The notes under the pieces: model-generated
The model's database searches: none
Told to the model about the DNA's origin: nothing
What the model saw: the letters and a program-made list of their open reading frames with translations, nothing else
Translations under genes and position numbers: made by a program
Source of the DNA: Motacilla alba alba
Taxonomy: Eukaryota > Chordata > Aves > Passeriformes > Motacillidae
Assembly: GCF_015832195.1 (NCBI RefSeq)
Contig: NC_052046.1
Coordinates: forward strand, 15,988,161-16,052,160
DNA: 64,000 bases
Direction of reading: 5' to 3'
Part shown: positions 13,501-25,526 of the stretch, in pieces
How the letters are laid out: every line of letters begins with the position of its first letter
Position numbering within the stretch: the first letter of the stretch is position 1

Positions 13501-13783
13501 AATCGGACATTTAGAAAATGGCTCTAAGCAATGATGACTCCCTAATGCAATGTACTGGAAGACCTTAAAAGCAGGGGGTTTTGTTTAGTCCTAAATTCTC
13601 CATACCAGTAAAACATCTATAGATTTTAAAAAAAGATATATGAAGTAAAGAATTTTTTTCATCTTCTTTCTAGTTGCACATATCATGGAAGAAATAAAAT
13701 TTATTTAATTATCTAAGATTCATCAAAATAATGTACTTTTTCCTCTCTAACAAAGAAGAAAAATCTGGTTTTTAAACCTAGGC
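10561..13783. other. Unique AT-rich sequence, no gene seen
   Basis: No repeat family, RNA gene or exon is recognised. The open frames (60-81 codons) have no recognisable domains. Confidence 0.55.
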
Positions 13784-15795
13784 ATAAACAAGAAGAGTTA
13801 GAGACACGCATGTGCCTGCAGGGCTGTGATCTTGTCTCAGTGGAGATGTGGTGGGATGGTTCCTGTGGCTGGAGTGCTGGAATGGAAGGAGAGAGGTTCT
13901 TTAGGAAGGGCAGGCAGGGAGATGAGGAGACGGTGTCGCCTCCTGTGTCAGTGACCAGCTGGAGAGCACAGAGCTCTGCCTGGGGTGGGTGAGGAGCTGA
14001 CAGTCAGGGGACGGGTCAGGGTTAAAGGGAGGGCGGGGACAGAGGACAGGGGACATTAAAGTGGGGTCTGCTACAGGCCACCTGACCAGGAGGGCTGAGC
14101 AGATGAGACTCTGCATATGAGCAGCCTTGTGCTCATAAACCCTGGTGTTCATGGGGGTCTTCAACCTCCACAATAGCTGTTGAAGGGAAAAAATTCAGCA
14201 GATTCCTGGAATTTGTTGACGATTACTTCTTTCTTCAATGAGGAGTTGAGGAGAAAAAGTGCTCTGCTGGATCTTGTTCTCATCAAAAAGGAGGGGCTAG
14301 TGGAGAATGTGAAGCTCCGGGCAGCCTAGTCTGCTATGACCATGAATCAGTGGAGGAAACCAACCTAGAGCAGCAAAGAGAGGACACAGCAAGTTCACTG
14401 ACCAGCACTTCAGGGAACAGACTTTGGTCTCCTCAGGGATCTGCTTGGTGGAGTACAATGGGATAAAGCCCTGAAGGGAAGTGGGGCCCAAGAAAGCTGA
14501 CTGATACTCAAGGATCACTTCCTTCAAGCTCAGGAGCAATGCATCCCTACAAATAACAAGTCAGGCCAAAAAATCCAGGAGACCTGCATGGATGAAAAAT
14601 CAAAATCAAAAAGGAAATTTGCAGAGAATATATAGAGAGAATATAGAGAGCTCATAGAGAAAATAGCTTTCAAGAAATACAAAGAAATTGTACAAGCAAC
14701 CAAGAACCAGGTTAGGAAAGCTAAGATATTGGTAAAATTAAATCTGGCCAGGGATGTCAAGGGCAACAAAGAAAGCTTCTCTAGGTAGGTGGGTGATACA
14801 AGGAAGACAAGGGGAAGTGTGGGCATTCTCCAGAAGACAGAACACCTGCTTCCCCAGGACATGGACAAGGCTATGGTACTTGCTTTTTTTGCCTGTCTTC
14901 ACCAGCAAGTACTTCAGCCTCACCATCCAAGTCAGAGAAGGAAAAAGCACGGACTGGGAGAATGAAGAACATCTGGCTGGAAGGGATGCCATCCAGAAGG
15001 ACCTGGACAGGCTTGAGAGTTGGACCTGTGCAAACCTCATGAAGTTCAACAAGACCAAGAGAAAGGTCTTGTACCTGAACTGGGGCAATCCCAAGCACAA
15101 GTACAGGCTGAGCAGAAAATGGATCAAGAGCAGCTCTGAGAAGGACCTGGGGACATTGCTGGATGGTAACATCCACCTGAAGACCAGAAAGCTAATTTTA
15201 TATTGGGCTGCATTCCGAGCAGTGTCACCAGCAGGGTGAGGGAGGGAATTTTGCTCCTCTATTCCATTCTGGTGAGACCCCACCTGGAATACTGCATCCA
15301 GCTCTGGGATACTCAACATAAGCAGGACACAGACCTCTTAGAGTGGGTCCAGAGGAGGGCAATGATTATGCCCAGAGGATTGGAGCATTTCTCATATGGA
15401 AGCAGGCTGAGAGAGTTAGGGTGCTCAGCCTGAAGAAGTCTCCAGGTAGACCTAGAAGATGCCAACATAAAATCTGAAGAAGGACTTTTGGCCTGAGCAG
15501 GTAGTGACAGGAAATGGGGGAATGGCTTCAGACTGGAACACTGCCAGGGATGGGGCAATGATATATTAGGGAGAAATTCTTTTGTGTGAGTGTGGTGAGG
15601 CACTGGCACAGGTTGCCAAGAGAAGCTGTGGATGCCCCATCCCTGGCAGTGTTCAAGGCCAAGCTGGGTGGGGCTTTGAGCCACTTGGTCTAGTGGAAGG
15701 TTCCCTGCCCATGGCAAGGGGGTTGGAACTGAGTGATCTTTAAGATGCCTTCCAATCCAAATCATTCTATGGTTTTATGGATCTATGATTCTAAT
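13784..15795 (+). mobile_element. CR1 LINE, 5'-truncated with deleted RT core
   Basis: This non-LTR retrotransposon copy begins inside ORF2. The endonuclease domain is visible in broken frames: a KQEELET-like start near 13786, a WWDGS motif around 13850, a GVCYRPPDQE-like motif near 14065-14095, and a later block resembling the LLDLVL...GLVENVKL region around 14262-14310. The linker before RT follows (a [16 protein letters not shown] stretch near 14675-14705, then [14 protein letters not shown]). The sequence then jumps at roughly 14930-14970 straight to the region after the polymerase core (GRDAIQKDLDRLES, MKFNKTK), so the RT palm with its catalytic aspartates is missing. The C-terminal part follows (LVRPHLEYCIQLW, then DLLEWVQRRA near 15270-15360). 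The 3' end carries the CR1 tail with imperfect ATTCTATG repeats at about 15763-15793. Stops and frameshifts make it dead. Open frames on the opposite strand (for example 14738-15319) are shadows. Confidence 0.93.
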
Positions 15796-16189
15796 ATTGA
15801 ACACTGATTGCCAAATTAAGAAATTCCTTTTGTGATTTTTTTTTTCTTTAAATGTAATAAAAGCAAGGAAGACTGCATAGCTGTTTAAAAGTCCCTATAT
15901 GTCCTTCTGTCATGTGAAACAGGCGCATGAACTGCTTATATCTTCTTGGATTTACTACATCTGTACACATTGCCTGCATACATTGAGTGATCACATTTTT
16001 GAGAGGTATATATACTAAACATTTGGAAATATCAGACATTTGCATGGAACTGGGGAGTATCAAGGGCAGTTGTTGAAGTCCTTTAAGCCTTGACTTCACA
16101 ATGGAGTTATTAATGTGAGGCAATGTTCTTGCTTCACATGTAGCCCAATTAAAAGTGTTCGTTCAGATAAAAATTCACAGATGAAGTTA
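15796..16189. other. Unique spacer between two CR1 copies
   Basis: AT-rich sequence with no recognised feature. A 91-codon minus-strand frame at 15848-16123 has no recognisable domain. Confidence 0.5.
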
Positions 16190-16275
16190 GAATCATAGGC
16201 TTATGAAATGTTTTGGTACACAAGAGGCCTTAAAGATCTCCTAGCTCCATTGCCTACAATGACCAGGGATAAAGT
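16190..16275 (-). mobile_element. CR1 LINE 3' tail fragment
   Basis: A GAATCATAG start is followed by a degraded CCTTAAAGATCTCCTAG block and CAATGACCAGGGA, which matches the reverse complement of the CR1 3' end. Only about 85 bases remain, and divergence is clearly higher than in the copy at 13.8-15.8 kb. Confidence 0.7.
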
Positions 16276-19200
16276 TGGTTATTAATATTCTGTTGATGTG
16301 AAAGTTCATGTGACACAGAGGGACTGACATCAAACATGAGTTGTGGAAGCTGGACATGTCATACAGAGCTATCTGCAATCTCCCTCTCATCCAGCACTTT
16401 AAAATGAAAACGTTTGAAGTGGTTTTGTTATATATATATGTCAGAATTGGAATAATAATTTATTCTTACTTGTTTGGATTATGTTAATTTATTGCATCTC
16501 TTTATTTTAAGTCATTCTTTCTCTTGGTTGAATACAGTGTAGAGCACAATACATCGTCTTCAATTGCATCTTGCAACTGGACTGGTATAAACATATTTAA
16601 GCAGTATTAGAAAATATATTTCTACTCAGTTCCAATCTACTCACTAGGACTTAACATCCTTGATTGGAAGTACTAATTTTGACTTAATCGATGATACAAG
16701 AGTTGTTTGGGGTTTTTCTTAAAAAAAGAAAAAAAATCCTGTTCTAGTGAAAATTTACAGGAATGCAGAGACTAAATGGTGTGACTCTCTGTTTTACAGT
16801 GATTTTTAAAATCTATGCAATGCATTACTATCAATAATTCATATAGGAACTTCAAGAACAGATTCGTTTATATGCAAAAATAGTAGTGTGACAGTTGTCG
16901 CCTTAAAATTAACACTTGGGAACAGCAACAACTTTATTTCAGATTGCCATTTGTAGTTGGAAACACAACACATTTGGAAAGAAATAATCCTCTTGTGTGC
17001 ATTTCATAGGAATAAAATTACTGATGCTGCATCTCTGGAAGTATTGTCCAAAAAGAAGGAAGATCTTTCATAAAGTGTTTTAATTTCTTGTTTTCTGTAA
17101 CTGTCAAAAAAATTTTAAAAAAGAAGATAAAAAATATGAAAATATGGCCAGATATATTGGTTAAATATAATTTTAAGTGTTGACAGGAAATATAGAAATT
17201 CCATGTAGATTTCATTCCAGACTTATAGAAAATAAAAAGTAAAAAAGAGTGTTGTGATATATTTTCCTTTCCATAAAGCCTGGAAAAACCTGTATCTTCC
17301 TCATCTTTTTGTGGTCACTTTTCTTCTATATGCCATGAATAACTGCAAAGATGGCCCTATTGGGAGGAGCACACTGAGGTGCAGGATGCTGCTGTATTTT
17401 TGAGCAAACAGCTGAGGAATTACAGGTAAATCACTGTATCTCTGCTCCAGTTCCCTTTCTGTGAAGCCCTGACTGCTTCTATCGTTCTGTCTCTTTTTTC
17501 CCCCTAGAGATTTTTTTATTCATAAATGATTGCCTACTACATCTTTGTGCAAAAAGCAGTGAAACTCTGACTTTTACTGGACAGTATTGATTCACTGACT
17601 AAAGATCAAACAGCTGTCCAGATCTGCCAATTTTAACTCAGTAACTTCAAGTTTTGTCAATAAAGAAGATTTTTTTTAAAGAAATAGAAATTATTCTCAG
17701 ATTATTTATCAATGATTTTAAAATAAGTAATGTGGTTTTCTGAGTGTTAAATCTTAATCTAGTAAATTGCCAACAACTGAATATGAGCCATTTATAACAG
17801 TATTATGAAAGAAATAGATTTATGTTTTATACTACTCAAAGTTTATTAATCATTCTTCAGTCAGTCCTCCCTCATTTATGAAGAGAAACTATCAATACTT
17901 TCCACGGTGATAACAATCTTTGAAATGTACATGCTCTCATTTTTCACCTAGATCGCAGAAAAATGAAATTTGGAAGACTCAGAAGAAAAAGGTCGATTTT
18001 CTCCCATCTTCTTTTGATAACATTACTTTTGAAAAATAAAATTAAAATGGAATAAAATATATCAATTTAAAAAAAAATAGTGTGTTTGTCATGCACTAAT
18101 CAGTTGTACAAGACCACTATGAGTGTTAGTTCTGTGAAAGAGGGAAAAATGCAGAGGAAAAGAAGAAAAGATATCCCAGCAAAAACTCCACACACATAGG
18201 TTGCCAGTTTTCCAGGACATTTGCCTTTCAAGTGCATGGTACGCTCTTTCACTATCCCTCTAGCTTTTAAATTCTAGCTCTTTATGATGATAATGAGAAA
18301 AGCTGGCAGCAGATGCTTCATCTTAACCATGAAAGAGAGGGTAAAGTGAGGGTAAAGTGTGACTCTGGGTAGTCTTCAGAAAATGAAGATCCTGATCAAC
18401 AGACACTTGGGAGACTAGCTGTGTTCAAAGCACATTCAAAAACACGGAGAAACTCATTAATGTTATATCACAAAGCTACCCTTCAGGGTTAAAGAAACAA
18501 GACAAAGTTTATGCTAGTGTAGGTACAAATGGACTACTAAATAAATAATTGAATCAGTTAGATATTTCTTTCTTTCTTGTATTGTAAAGAACCTCTCCTT
18601 TTTCATGATGCATGTTTTTTTCTTTCTTTTTTCTCTTTTTTTTTTCTATTTTTTCTTCTGTGGAAAAACAAATATCTGAGCTCACTGGGCAGGTTTGTTT
18701 GTTGCCAGCACCTGTTATCTGCAAGCTATGATACAGGCTCTGTGAAGCCAAAGAACATTAAAAGTAGGCAAGCTCTTCAACTCTCATGATAATTAGAAAC
18801 AAGATAGAAGAAGTGCAAGAGGAAAATAGAGAATGGCAGGATATATTTTGAAAGATGAAAGGAACCTAGAAGAGCAGCAGTCTAATTAAACCAGAAGTGG
18901 GTATGCTACAACCAGAGCACTCTTCTGTAAATGACGCATCGTTAAAAGACATTAAAGCTTCGTTCCTGAAGAAAATTTGTTGCTAGTAAAATAAGAGGAG
19001 AAAAACATGAGAGAGAGATTAAATTGATGTTATAAACTCCAACAGTCTAAGAATAAAGATAAAGGGCTGAAAGAAAAATACCATTTAAGTAAGATAATAC
19101 TGGAAGACATCAGAAAAAACAAGACACAGACTATTAAAATAAAAAAATAGCTAGTCATAAGAGCTAGAATGTTGATAATTATTTTCATGTCTTTTATTAT

Positions 19201-21924
19201 CCTATTCATATGATTAAAACATTCTTCATTAACTTGACCAAGGTGTCAGAGCACCCACAGTTCATTACTACCAAATATAGTGGTAATTTAATGATGCATG
19301 GGGGCAAGAGAGGTTAACTTTCCAAAAGCAATCATTGCGTTTGGTACGGTAACTTTTAGTTATCCAACATTTGACGTATAACAGGCCTGTTTTCCGGAGG
19401 AGCTAAGTACTTCTTATTCCACCTAAATTCTGAAATATTTCCTGCTTCCTGGGCATTTTTTAAGCCCATGGCATTACTCTGTGGTCCGAAAGAAACAGAT
19501 GTATCCACCAGCAATAGCTAGTTCTTCAGCAGGGGCTTTAAGCTATGATTTACACAAACCTGTAAGCAAAGGTTTGAATGTGGATTACTGCTGTGGCAAG
19601 TGGTGTTTGAAGAAAGACCAGACCTAAGCTGAATTTAGACTTTTTCAGAAGAGCAATATTCTTGCTGTGAGCCAAGTGTCCGGAGAGGTGGACATGAAAC
19701 AGCTATTTCAGAAATCCTGCGTGAGATCATGCATATATAGTTAGTCTGTAATCTGAAATAACATTTGTTAGATAGTGTGATGACATATTCCATATTCAGA
19801 TCTTCTTTGCAGGAAACAAAACCCAATAAGTTTGTCATATTACAGGGTACAGTGCATAAAAGAAGAGAAGTAGGAACAAGGAGAAAAAAAAGGAATCATT
19901 AGTCTCCAGATGGAACTGGAACAAGTCACATACGTGTCCTTTCTGTGCAGACACTATGGGAAATTTAATCGCCTTTTTGTTAACTACTATCTAAATTCAC
20001 TGTTCTGACAGTTTCCAAATAAACTTACTCTCAAATGTTATTCCATATTCAGTTTTAGCAATTCTTAGGAAAGTACCAAAACTTGGCAAAATACTAGATT
20101 GGTCAGCTGTCAAGTATTATTCATTATTTTAGGATTAGTTTCAAGATATTGATTTGGTAATTCACCCTGTGTTAAACATTAAAAAAAAAAAACAAACCCT
20201 GTAATACTCTTCCAAGTATGAATGGATACAGTTTTTAAGAGTTTGGGTTGTGATGCCCTCCTTTGAGAAGCTTCAATTTTTCCTCCTTTTCCTAATAGTT
20301 GTTATCTGCAGAACTTTCATTAGAGGTTTTATTGTTAAATGATAAATGCTAAATGAGGAATGGGTAAAAAACTGGGTCATGGCTGATACAGATTTGAAAA
20401 GCACAGAATTATTCTCCAGCCCTTTTGAATGGCCAAGTGGCAGCAGAACACATACATAATTTTCAAGCCTCTGAAAATTGACTCTGCCAGCCCTCAAAGG
20501 AGGAGTACTCACCACCTACCTGGAGGCCCAGCATAACAAATGTAGGAGACCAGAAACTGCCAGAGCCTTGGAGAGGAAAGGGTGCAAAGGAGAGAGGAAC
20601 ATTTTAACAAAAAAAACAGGTAGACAAGAAAGAATAAATTTTAGACAGCACTTCCATCACTAAACAATACAGGGAGAAAGAAAGAAACCTTTCTTCAAGA
20701 CCAAATGGACTCATGAGAAAATCTGACAAAAAGAATGGAGAGAGAAAATCCAATAGTAATGAAGAAATGCAGCTGGGGTCAGTTTATATTGTGCAACAAA
20801 GGTGAAACAGGCCATGGTACAGACTGAAATTGCAGTCAATTGTAGGAGGAATCAATTCTTTCAGTGCTGCACTTATTGATATTAGTTCATAAAAGTAAAA
20901 GGAATTTGTTCTCAGATAATCCATGCCCTTGTTTTGTTAATATAAATACTGAGCTGCAAACATTGCTGTTTTATACTTTAAACTGGATGTAGAACCTTTT
21001 CCCAAAGCCTCTTCCTTGCACTATGATGTAAGGAATCAAGCAGTTTTCAATGAAGCAATTCTGTGTACACAGAGGTATAAGTGAAAATACCATTTGACCC
21101 ACTGAGTGTATTTTCCAGGGGATTCATAAGAATTTTCAAATATTATGATTCTTTTTCCCCAGATCAGTAGTTTTAGTACAGCACAACACTCTACTTTACT
21201 CTTGTGTAAAATGAATGCTTAGTGAGGATTAAAAAGTATTATTAAATGTCAAAAAGATTCCAAATATTTCGCTTTCAGAAATTATTTCAGAGAACTTGAA
21301 TTAAAAATAGATGACATGATTAGTTTTTAAACTATTTTGAAAATTATTTTTCTCCAAAGAAAAAAATATTATCCTGCAGGATTTATTTATAACCTAGTAG
21401 AATCTACAAAAAGTGAAATAACATTAAAAAAAAAAAAAAAACAGACAGGAAGTTAAGTCAAATTTATGTGGCTCTGGATCTCCTCAGAATGTGATTCTTT
21501 GGTAAATGAAGAGCTTTCTTATAAAAGCAGCATTTTATTATATAGAAGATTATATTATAAAATATAATTCTCAAAAATATTATCAATCAAATTCTATCCC
21601 TTTTTCTCATCTTTGGATGCAGTGGGAGGGGTTGATAGGAAAGGTGAGCAGGAATACATTTCATGGAAGTATAGCACAATCCAAAGGACGTTACCAACTA
21701 GGGGAAATCTAAAGGATGTGCACCTAGTAAGTTTTTCAATGTAAAGACCTTCATGAAGTTAACATTTCTGGTATTAAAATCTAAAGCTTTTCCCTCGTGC
21801 CCTTTTCCTGGTGCCCTGTTTCACTCCGATATAAAATAGCTGTGGAGTGGCAAAGATAGTTAATGTCATAAGTGACCCTTTTGCACTGCAGTTGTAGGGC
21901 AGTCACTACACACTGTAACTAGTC
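16276..21924. other. Unique AT-rich sequence, no supported gene
   Basis: No transposon or gene is recognised with confidence. A weak MIR-like segment may lie at 17420-17475 (a pattern resembling AAATCACTGTATCTCTGCTCC followed by a CAGTTCCC block), but it is too degraded to call. A pyrimidine-rich run with poly-T lies at 18566-18660. A short tandem GAGGGTAAAGT pair lies near 18338-18360. Confidence 0.5.
21426..21441. repeat. A16 homopolymer
   Basis: There are sixteen consecutive A. No retrocopy body is recognisable upstream, so this is probably a simple homopolymer and not a retroposition tail. Confidence 0.85.
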
Positions 21925-22663
21925 TCACAATCATTGATTGGCCTGGTTGGAAAGGACCTTAAAGATCACAGAGTTCCACCCCTCTGCCATGGGCAGGGAC
22001 ATCTTTCGCTAGACCAACTTGGTCTGAGATCCATCCAAGCTGGCCTTGAACACTTCCAGGAATGGGGCATCAACAATTTCACGGTGCAACCTGTGCCAGT
22101 GCATTCTGTCGTGCATTGTCATTGCATGTTGTTGTGAATAGCCTCTCTTCATCTATCTTGTAGGCTCCCTTCATGAAGGCTACAATCAGATCACCCTAAA
22201 ACCCTCTTCTTTTCAGGCTGAACACTCCCACATCTCTCAGCCTTGCCTTATAGGAAAGGTTCTCCATCCCTCTGATCATCATTGTGGCTTCCTCTGGACT
22301 GGCTCCAGCAGGTCCCTGTCCTTCCTGTGCTGGGAGTCCAGCTCTGGATGCAGTGCTCCAGGTGGGTCTCAGCAGAGCAGAGCAGAGGGGCAGAATCCCC
22401 TCCCTCCCCTGCTGCCCACGGGGCTCTGGATGCAGCCCAGGACACGTAAGTGCCATGGCCGGGCCATGTGCAGCCTCTCACCCACAGCATCCCCAAGTCC
22501 TTCTGGGCAGGGCTGCTCTGGGTCTGTCCATCCCTAGCCTGTGCTGACACCAAGGATTGCCCCGAGCCAGGTGCAGCACATTATACCCGGTCTTGTTAAA
22601 CCACAAGAGATTTCCATGGGCTTCCTTCCTGAGCTTGTCCAGATCCCTCTGCAGGGCATTCTC
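21925..22663 (-). mobile_element. CR1 LINE 3' fragment with internal deletion
   Basis: Read on the plus strand it starts with the reverse-complemented CR1 tail (TTGGAAAGGACCTTAAAGAT, then CCATGGGCAGGGACATC) and continues through the 3' UTR into the C-terminal part of ORF2. On the minus strand the frame at 22196-22456 gives an LRPTWSTASRAG-like version of the conserved LVRPHLEYCIQLW block and an ATMMIRGMENLSYKARLRD block. Around 22105-22150 the expected length of CR1 sequence is missing and only a short unrelated-looking stretch joins the two halves, so an internal deletion has occurred. The 5' truncation point is near 22663. Wording differs from the 13.8-kb copy (for example the GTGCTGACACC block), suggesting another CR1 subfamily. 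The copy is dead. Confidence 0.9.
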
Positions 22664-22980
22664 TAAGCACTTTATGAAACTGTACTTTAGAATGGATTTT
22701 TATAATCAAGTAAAAAATAAACATAACCATCAACAAAATCTGTTGTTGGAAGTAATTAATATTGCCACAAGGAATGAAATGCTACAGATCTTTGTACAGT
22801 GATTCTGATTCCTTTTTCCTTTGTGTATTTGAATTTGGCCAGTGCTGGTATAAATTTGGGTGATGCTGACAATTAATATTCACTTTCAGCTGTTGAATGC
22901 TTTTTCAGTCATCACAATTAACTCTTGGTTTAATATAACTTCTAGAGTGGCATAGTCTCACATATATATGATAAATTTTA
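22664..22980. other. Unique spacer
   Basis: AT-rich unique DNA between the CR1 fragment and the GATA repeat; nothing recognised. Confidence 0.5.
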
Positions 22981-23019
22981 TAGATGATAGATAGATTTAT
23001 AGATAGATAGATAGATAGG
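22981..23019. repeat. (GATA)n microsatellite, interrupted
   Basis: Three TAGA/GATA units are followed by a TTTA interruption and then five more clean GATA units. GATA arrays are often polymorphic in birds. Confidence 0.85.
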
Positions 23020-25378
23020 TCAACTGCCCTAATAATGGTATTTCTTATTAACATTGTGTAGGTTATGCTTCTATGCCTTGTCAACAGTCAACTACTATGG
23101 GGTGGAATAGCTGGAGACTGTGGCACCTGCCTTACTCTTCTTGACATGTTCTGTAAAGGAATAAGCATCAGTGGCCCTTCAATTGTGCTTGAATTCTTTA
23201 GGAATGCAGCCTTAAAGGAAGCAAAGAAAAGATCACACTCAGCTGGTGAGACTTTCTACTTTGCTGGATGAAAACAGCAGACTTGTCAGTAACCAAACGA
23301 AAAAGGACCTAAGATCATGAATGGGCCCAGCTAAGTCCTTTCATTAACTGTGTTCCTAAAAAGGAGACAGAGCATGAGCAACTTACTCTTGTCTCAATGG
23401 AGAGGTGAAAGCTTGCAATCTACACTGAGGGAAGAAATGAAATGGAGAGGAGAGATTCTTGCAATGCCTTATTACCCTGCATTGTTTCAATAAATTACAT
23501 TGTTTTTTGCACAGCTAGTAAATGTTATCATATCTACATTTCTTAATTATGAATCCACTGCTGATCTTCATAGCATGTCTTCTGTATACTTAAGCCTGGA
23601 CAATTTGTCATAGCATTAAATCCTTTGGGCACACATGCCTCAGGGGGCTCAGTCAATCAACAGCAGTAGAAAAGAGATGCATTTCAAATTTTCTTATTTA
23701 TAGAACTTGAATAAGCAATGAAAGTGGGTGCAAAACACTTTAGAACTAAATGTACTATTATCATCATAACTTGCAATCTGAACATATGACATTCAAAGCT
23801 GAGAAAATTGCTTATGTTTCAGGAGACTCAACAGAGTTAATCGGCAATCAGAGATCTCTCAGCTGATGTGCAAAACAGGAATGGGGAAGAAGGGCAGCAA
23901 AATGCCTAGGAAAATGGTGGAGATGAACAACAGAAGGAGGTTGTTCAATCAGTAATATCAGAAGCAAAAGGTGCATTAATGCACTTATCATCAATTTTCT
24001 CGTGTACATCTTGTGGGAATACATTCTCATGGGAATGCCCGCAGAGACCAGGGCTGGGGCATGGTTATACCATATCCCAACAGGTATCCAAGCACTGCAT
24101 ATATATGTTCTGTTTTGAAAAAGGCAAGACAAAGCACACAGTGCTTTAAATTTCTAACATCCTCGTTCGATACTGGGGTGACCACCAGAAAGCTAAAGAG
24201 CAGCAGTGTGTGGGATAATTGACCTAATAATTCTGAGACTGAGATCTCAGCTTCTACTGACAGGTTTAACTATGTCCATCTGAGTTTCATGGCCACAGCT
24301 TTAAAAAGACAGTCAGGCCCTTGCTCCTGCAAGATCATTTTAGTCTGTATTTTCAATACCCTAGCTGTGGGCATATGAGAACATCGTAAATATGCAAAAT
24401 TTGGTTTTCTGTACCCATTGTCTCCCCTGTGCTTGGCAAACATGTAGCCAGAATAAATATTTTACACAGAGCATAACACACTGTGAAAAGGACAGTAAGC
24501 CAATGCAAAGCCCTTGCTGCTGCTGACACTCAGTGCTGCCAAGAGCTTCCACCCCTTTTGCATAGATCAGTTTTTGTTTTGTATTATTGTGACCATGTAA
24601 AAATGGGCTGGTTCATTTTTATTCATTTACAGTTCTACTGTACATGGTTTGCACTGCTGAGGTGTTGAAGTCTGGAAGCTATGGGTTATATTCTCAAACA
24701 ACATCAAAATAGCTCTGGGGAAATCATTAAGCAAAACCTTTTGCACCAGATGGAGAGCAGCAATCCTTATCCTAAATCTGTAGCATGTGGAATGTGATTT
24801 CTAAATTGACAGCATTAACTTTTCTACTTAGGTTTTTTTTCTTTAAAACTTGGCCCATCTTAATAAAACTTAAATCATCTTAAATCACACATGTATGTGT
24901 GTCCTTACCATTTTAAACACTGACATCTGCCATTTCTGTTATTGATCTTATTCTTCCTTTATACTGCCTCAGTAAATTACTCTTGTGGAAATTATGTTTT
25001 ATGACATATCTATAGAGCACACAGGACAATCTGAGGATACTAGTGTAGTTTCTCCTAATTTGCAGAAATCAGACTCACATCAAAGTGATTAAATGTTCAA
25101 AGGCTAAAACAAGTTGGTTTTTTTTTCCTCTAATCAGTTTGTGGTTTCAGTGTCAGAAATTACGTCTGAATTACATCTGTAAATATTAGTTCATATTTAG
25201 TAATATGTCTGCAGACCGCTTCAATATAAAATCTTGAAATCCCACAATTCATCAGATTTTCTGTAAAATCAAAATTTCAATCCTTAAAATGAGAAATTCA
25301 GTAAGAAGTACTATTGACAGCACTGTAATATGTATCTTGAAATTAAACAATTCAAGATCAATTGGTTTGGTTTTTGGA
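23020..25378. other. Unique sequence, no supported gene
   Basis: No repeat family is recognised. A 68-codon plus-strand frame at 23065-23271 and a 94-codon minus-strand frame at 23848-24132 show no domain that I know, and neither sits in a convincing exon context. Confidence 0.5.
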
Positions 25379-25526
25379 AGAAGGAAGGAAGGAAGGAAGG
25401 AAGGAAGGAAGGAAGGAAGGAAGGAAGGAAGGAAGGAAGGAAGGAAGGAAGGAAGGAAGGAAGGAAGGAAGGAAGGAAGGAAGGAAGGAAGGAAGGAAGG
25501 AAGGAAGGAAGGAAGGAAGGAAGGAA
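25379..25526. repeat. (GGAA)n microsatellite, about 37 units
   Basis: This is a pure, uninterrupted run of AAGG/GGAA units about 148 bases long, with purines on the plus strand and pyrimidines on the minus strand. It is the longest perfect repeat in the window. All frames through it stay open because the unit encodes a repeating KEGR peptide on one strand and SLPF on the other, so the five open frames here are artefacts. GGAA is the core recognised by ETS-family transcription factors, and long polypurine tracts can form triplex (H-) DNA. Whether either applies here is inference. Confidence 0.97.

Noticed and set aside
14738..15319. 193-codon minus-strand frame
   Set aside because: It is the antisense shadow of the CR1 ORF2 remnant; the plus strand carries the recognisable CR1 blocks.
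21426..21441. Poly(A) tail of a processed pseudogene
   Set aside because: No retrocopy body is recognisable upstream, and processed pseudogenes are rare in birds because CR1 does not usually mobilise poly(A) RNAs.
22248..22553. 101-codon minus-strand frame as a gene
   Set aside because: It lies wholly in CR1 ORF2 C-terminal sequence in a shifted frame.
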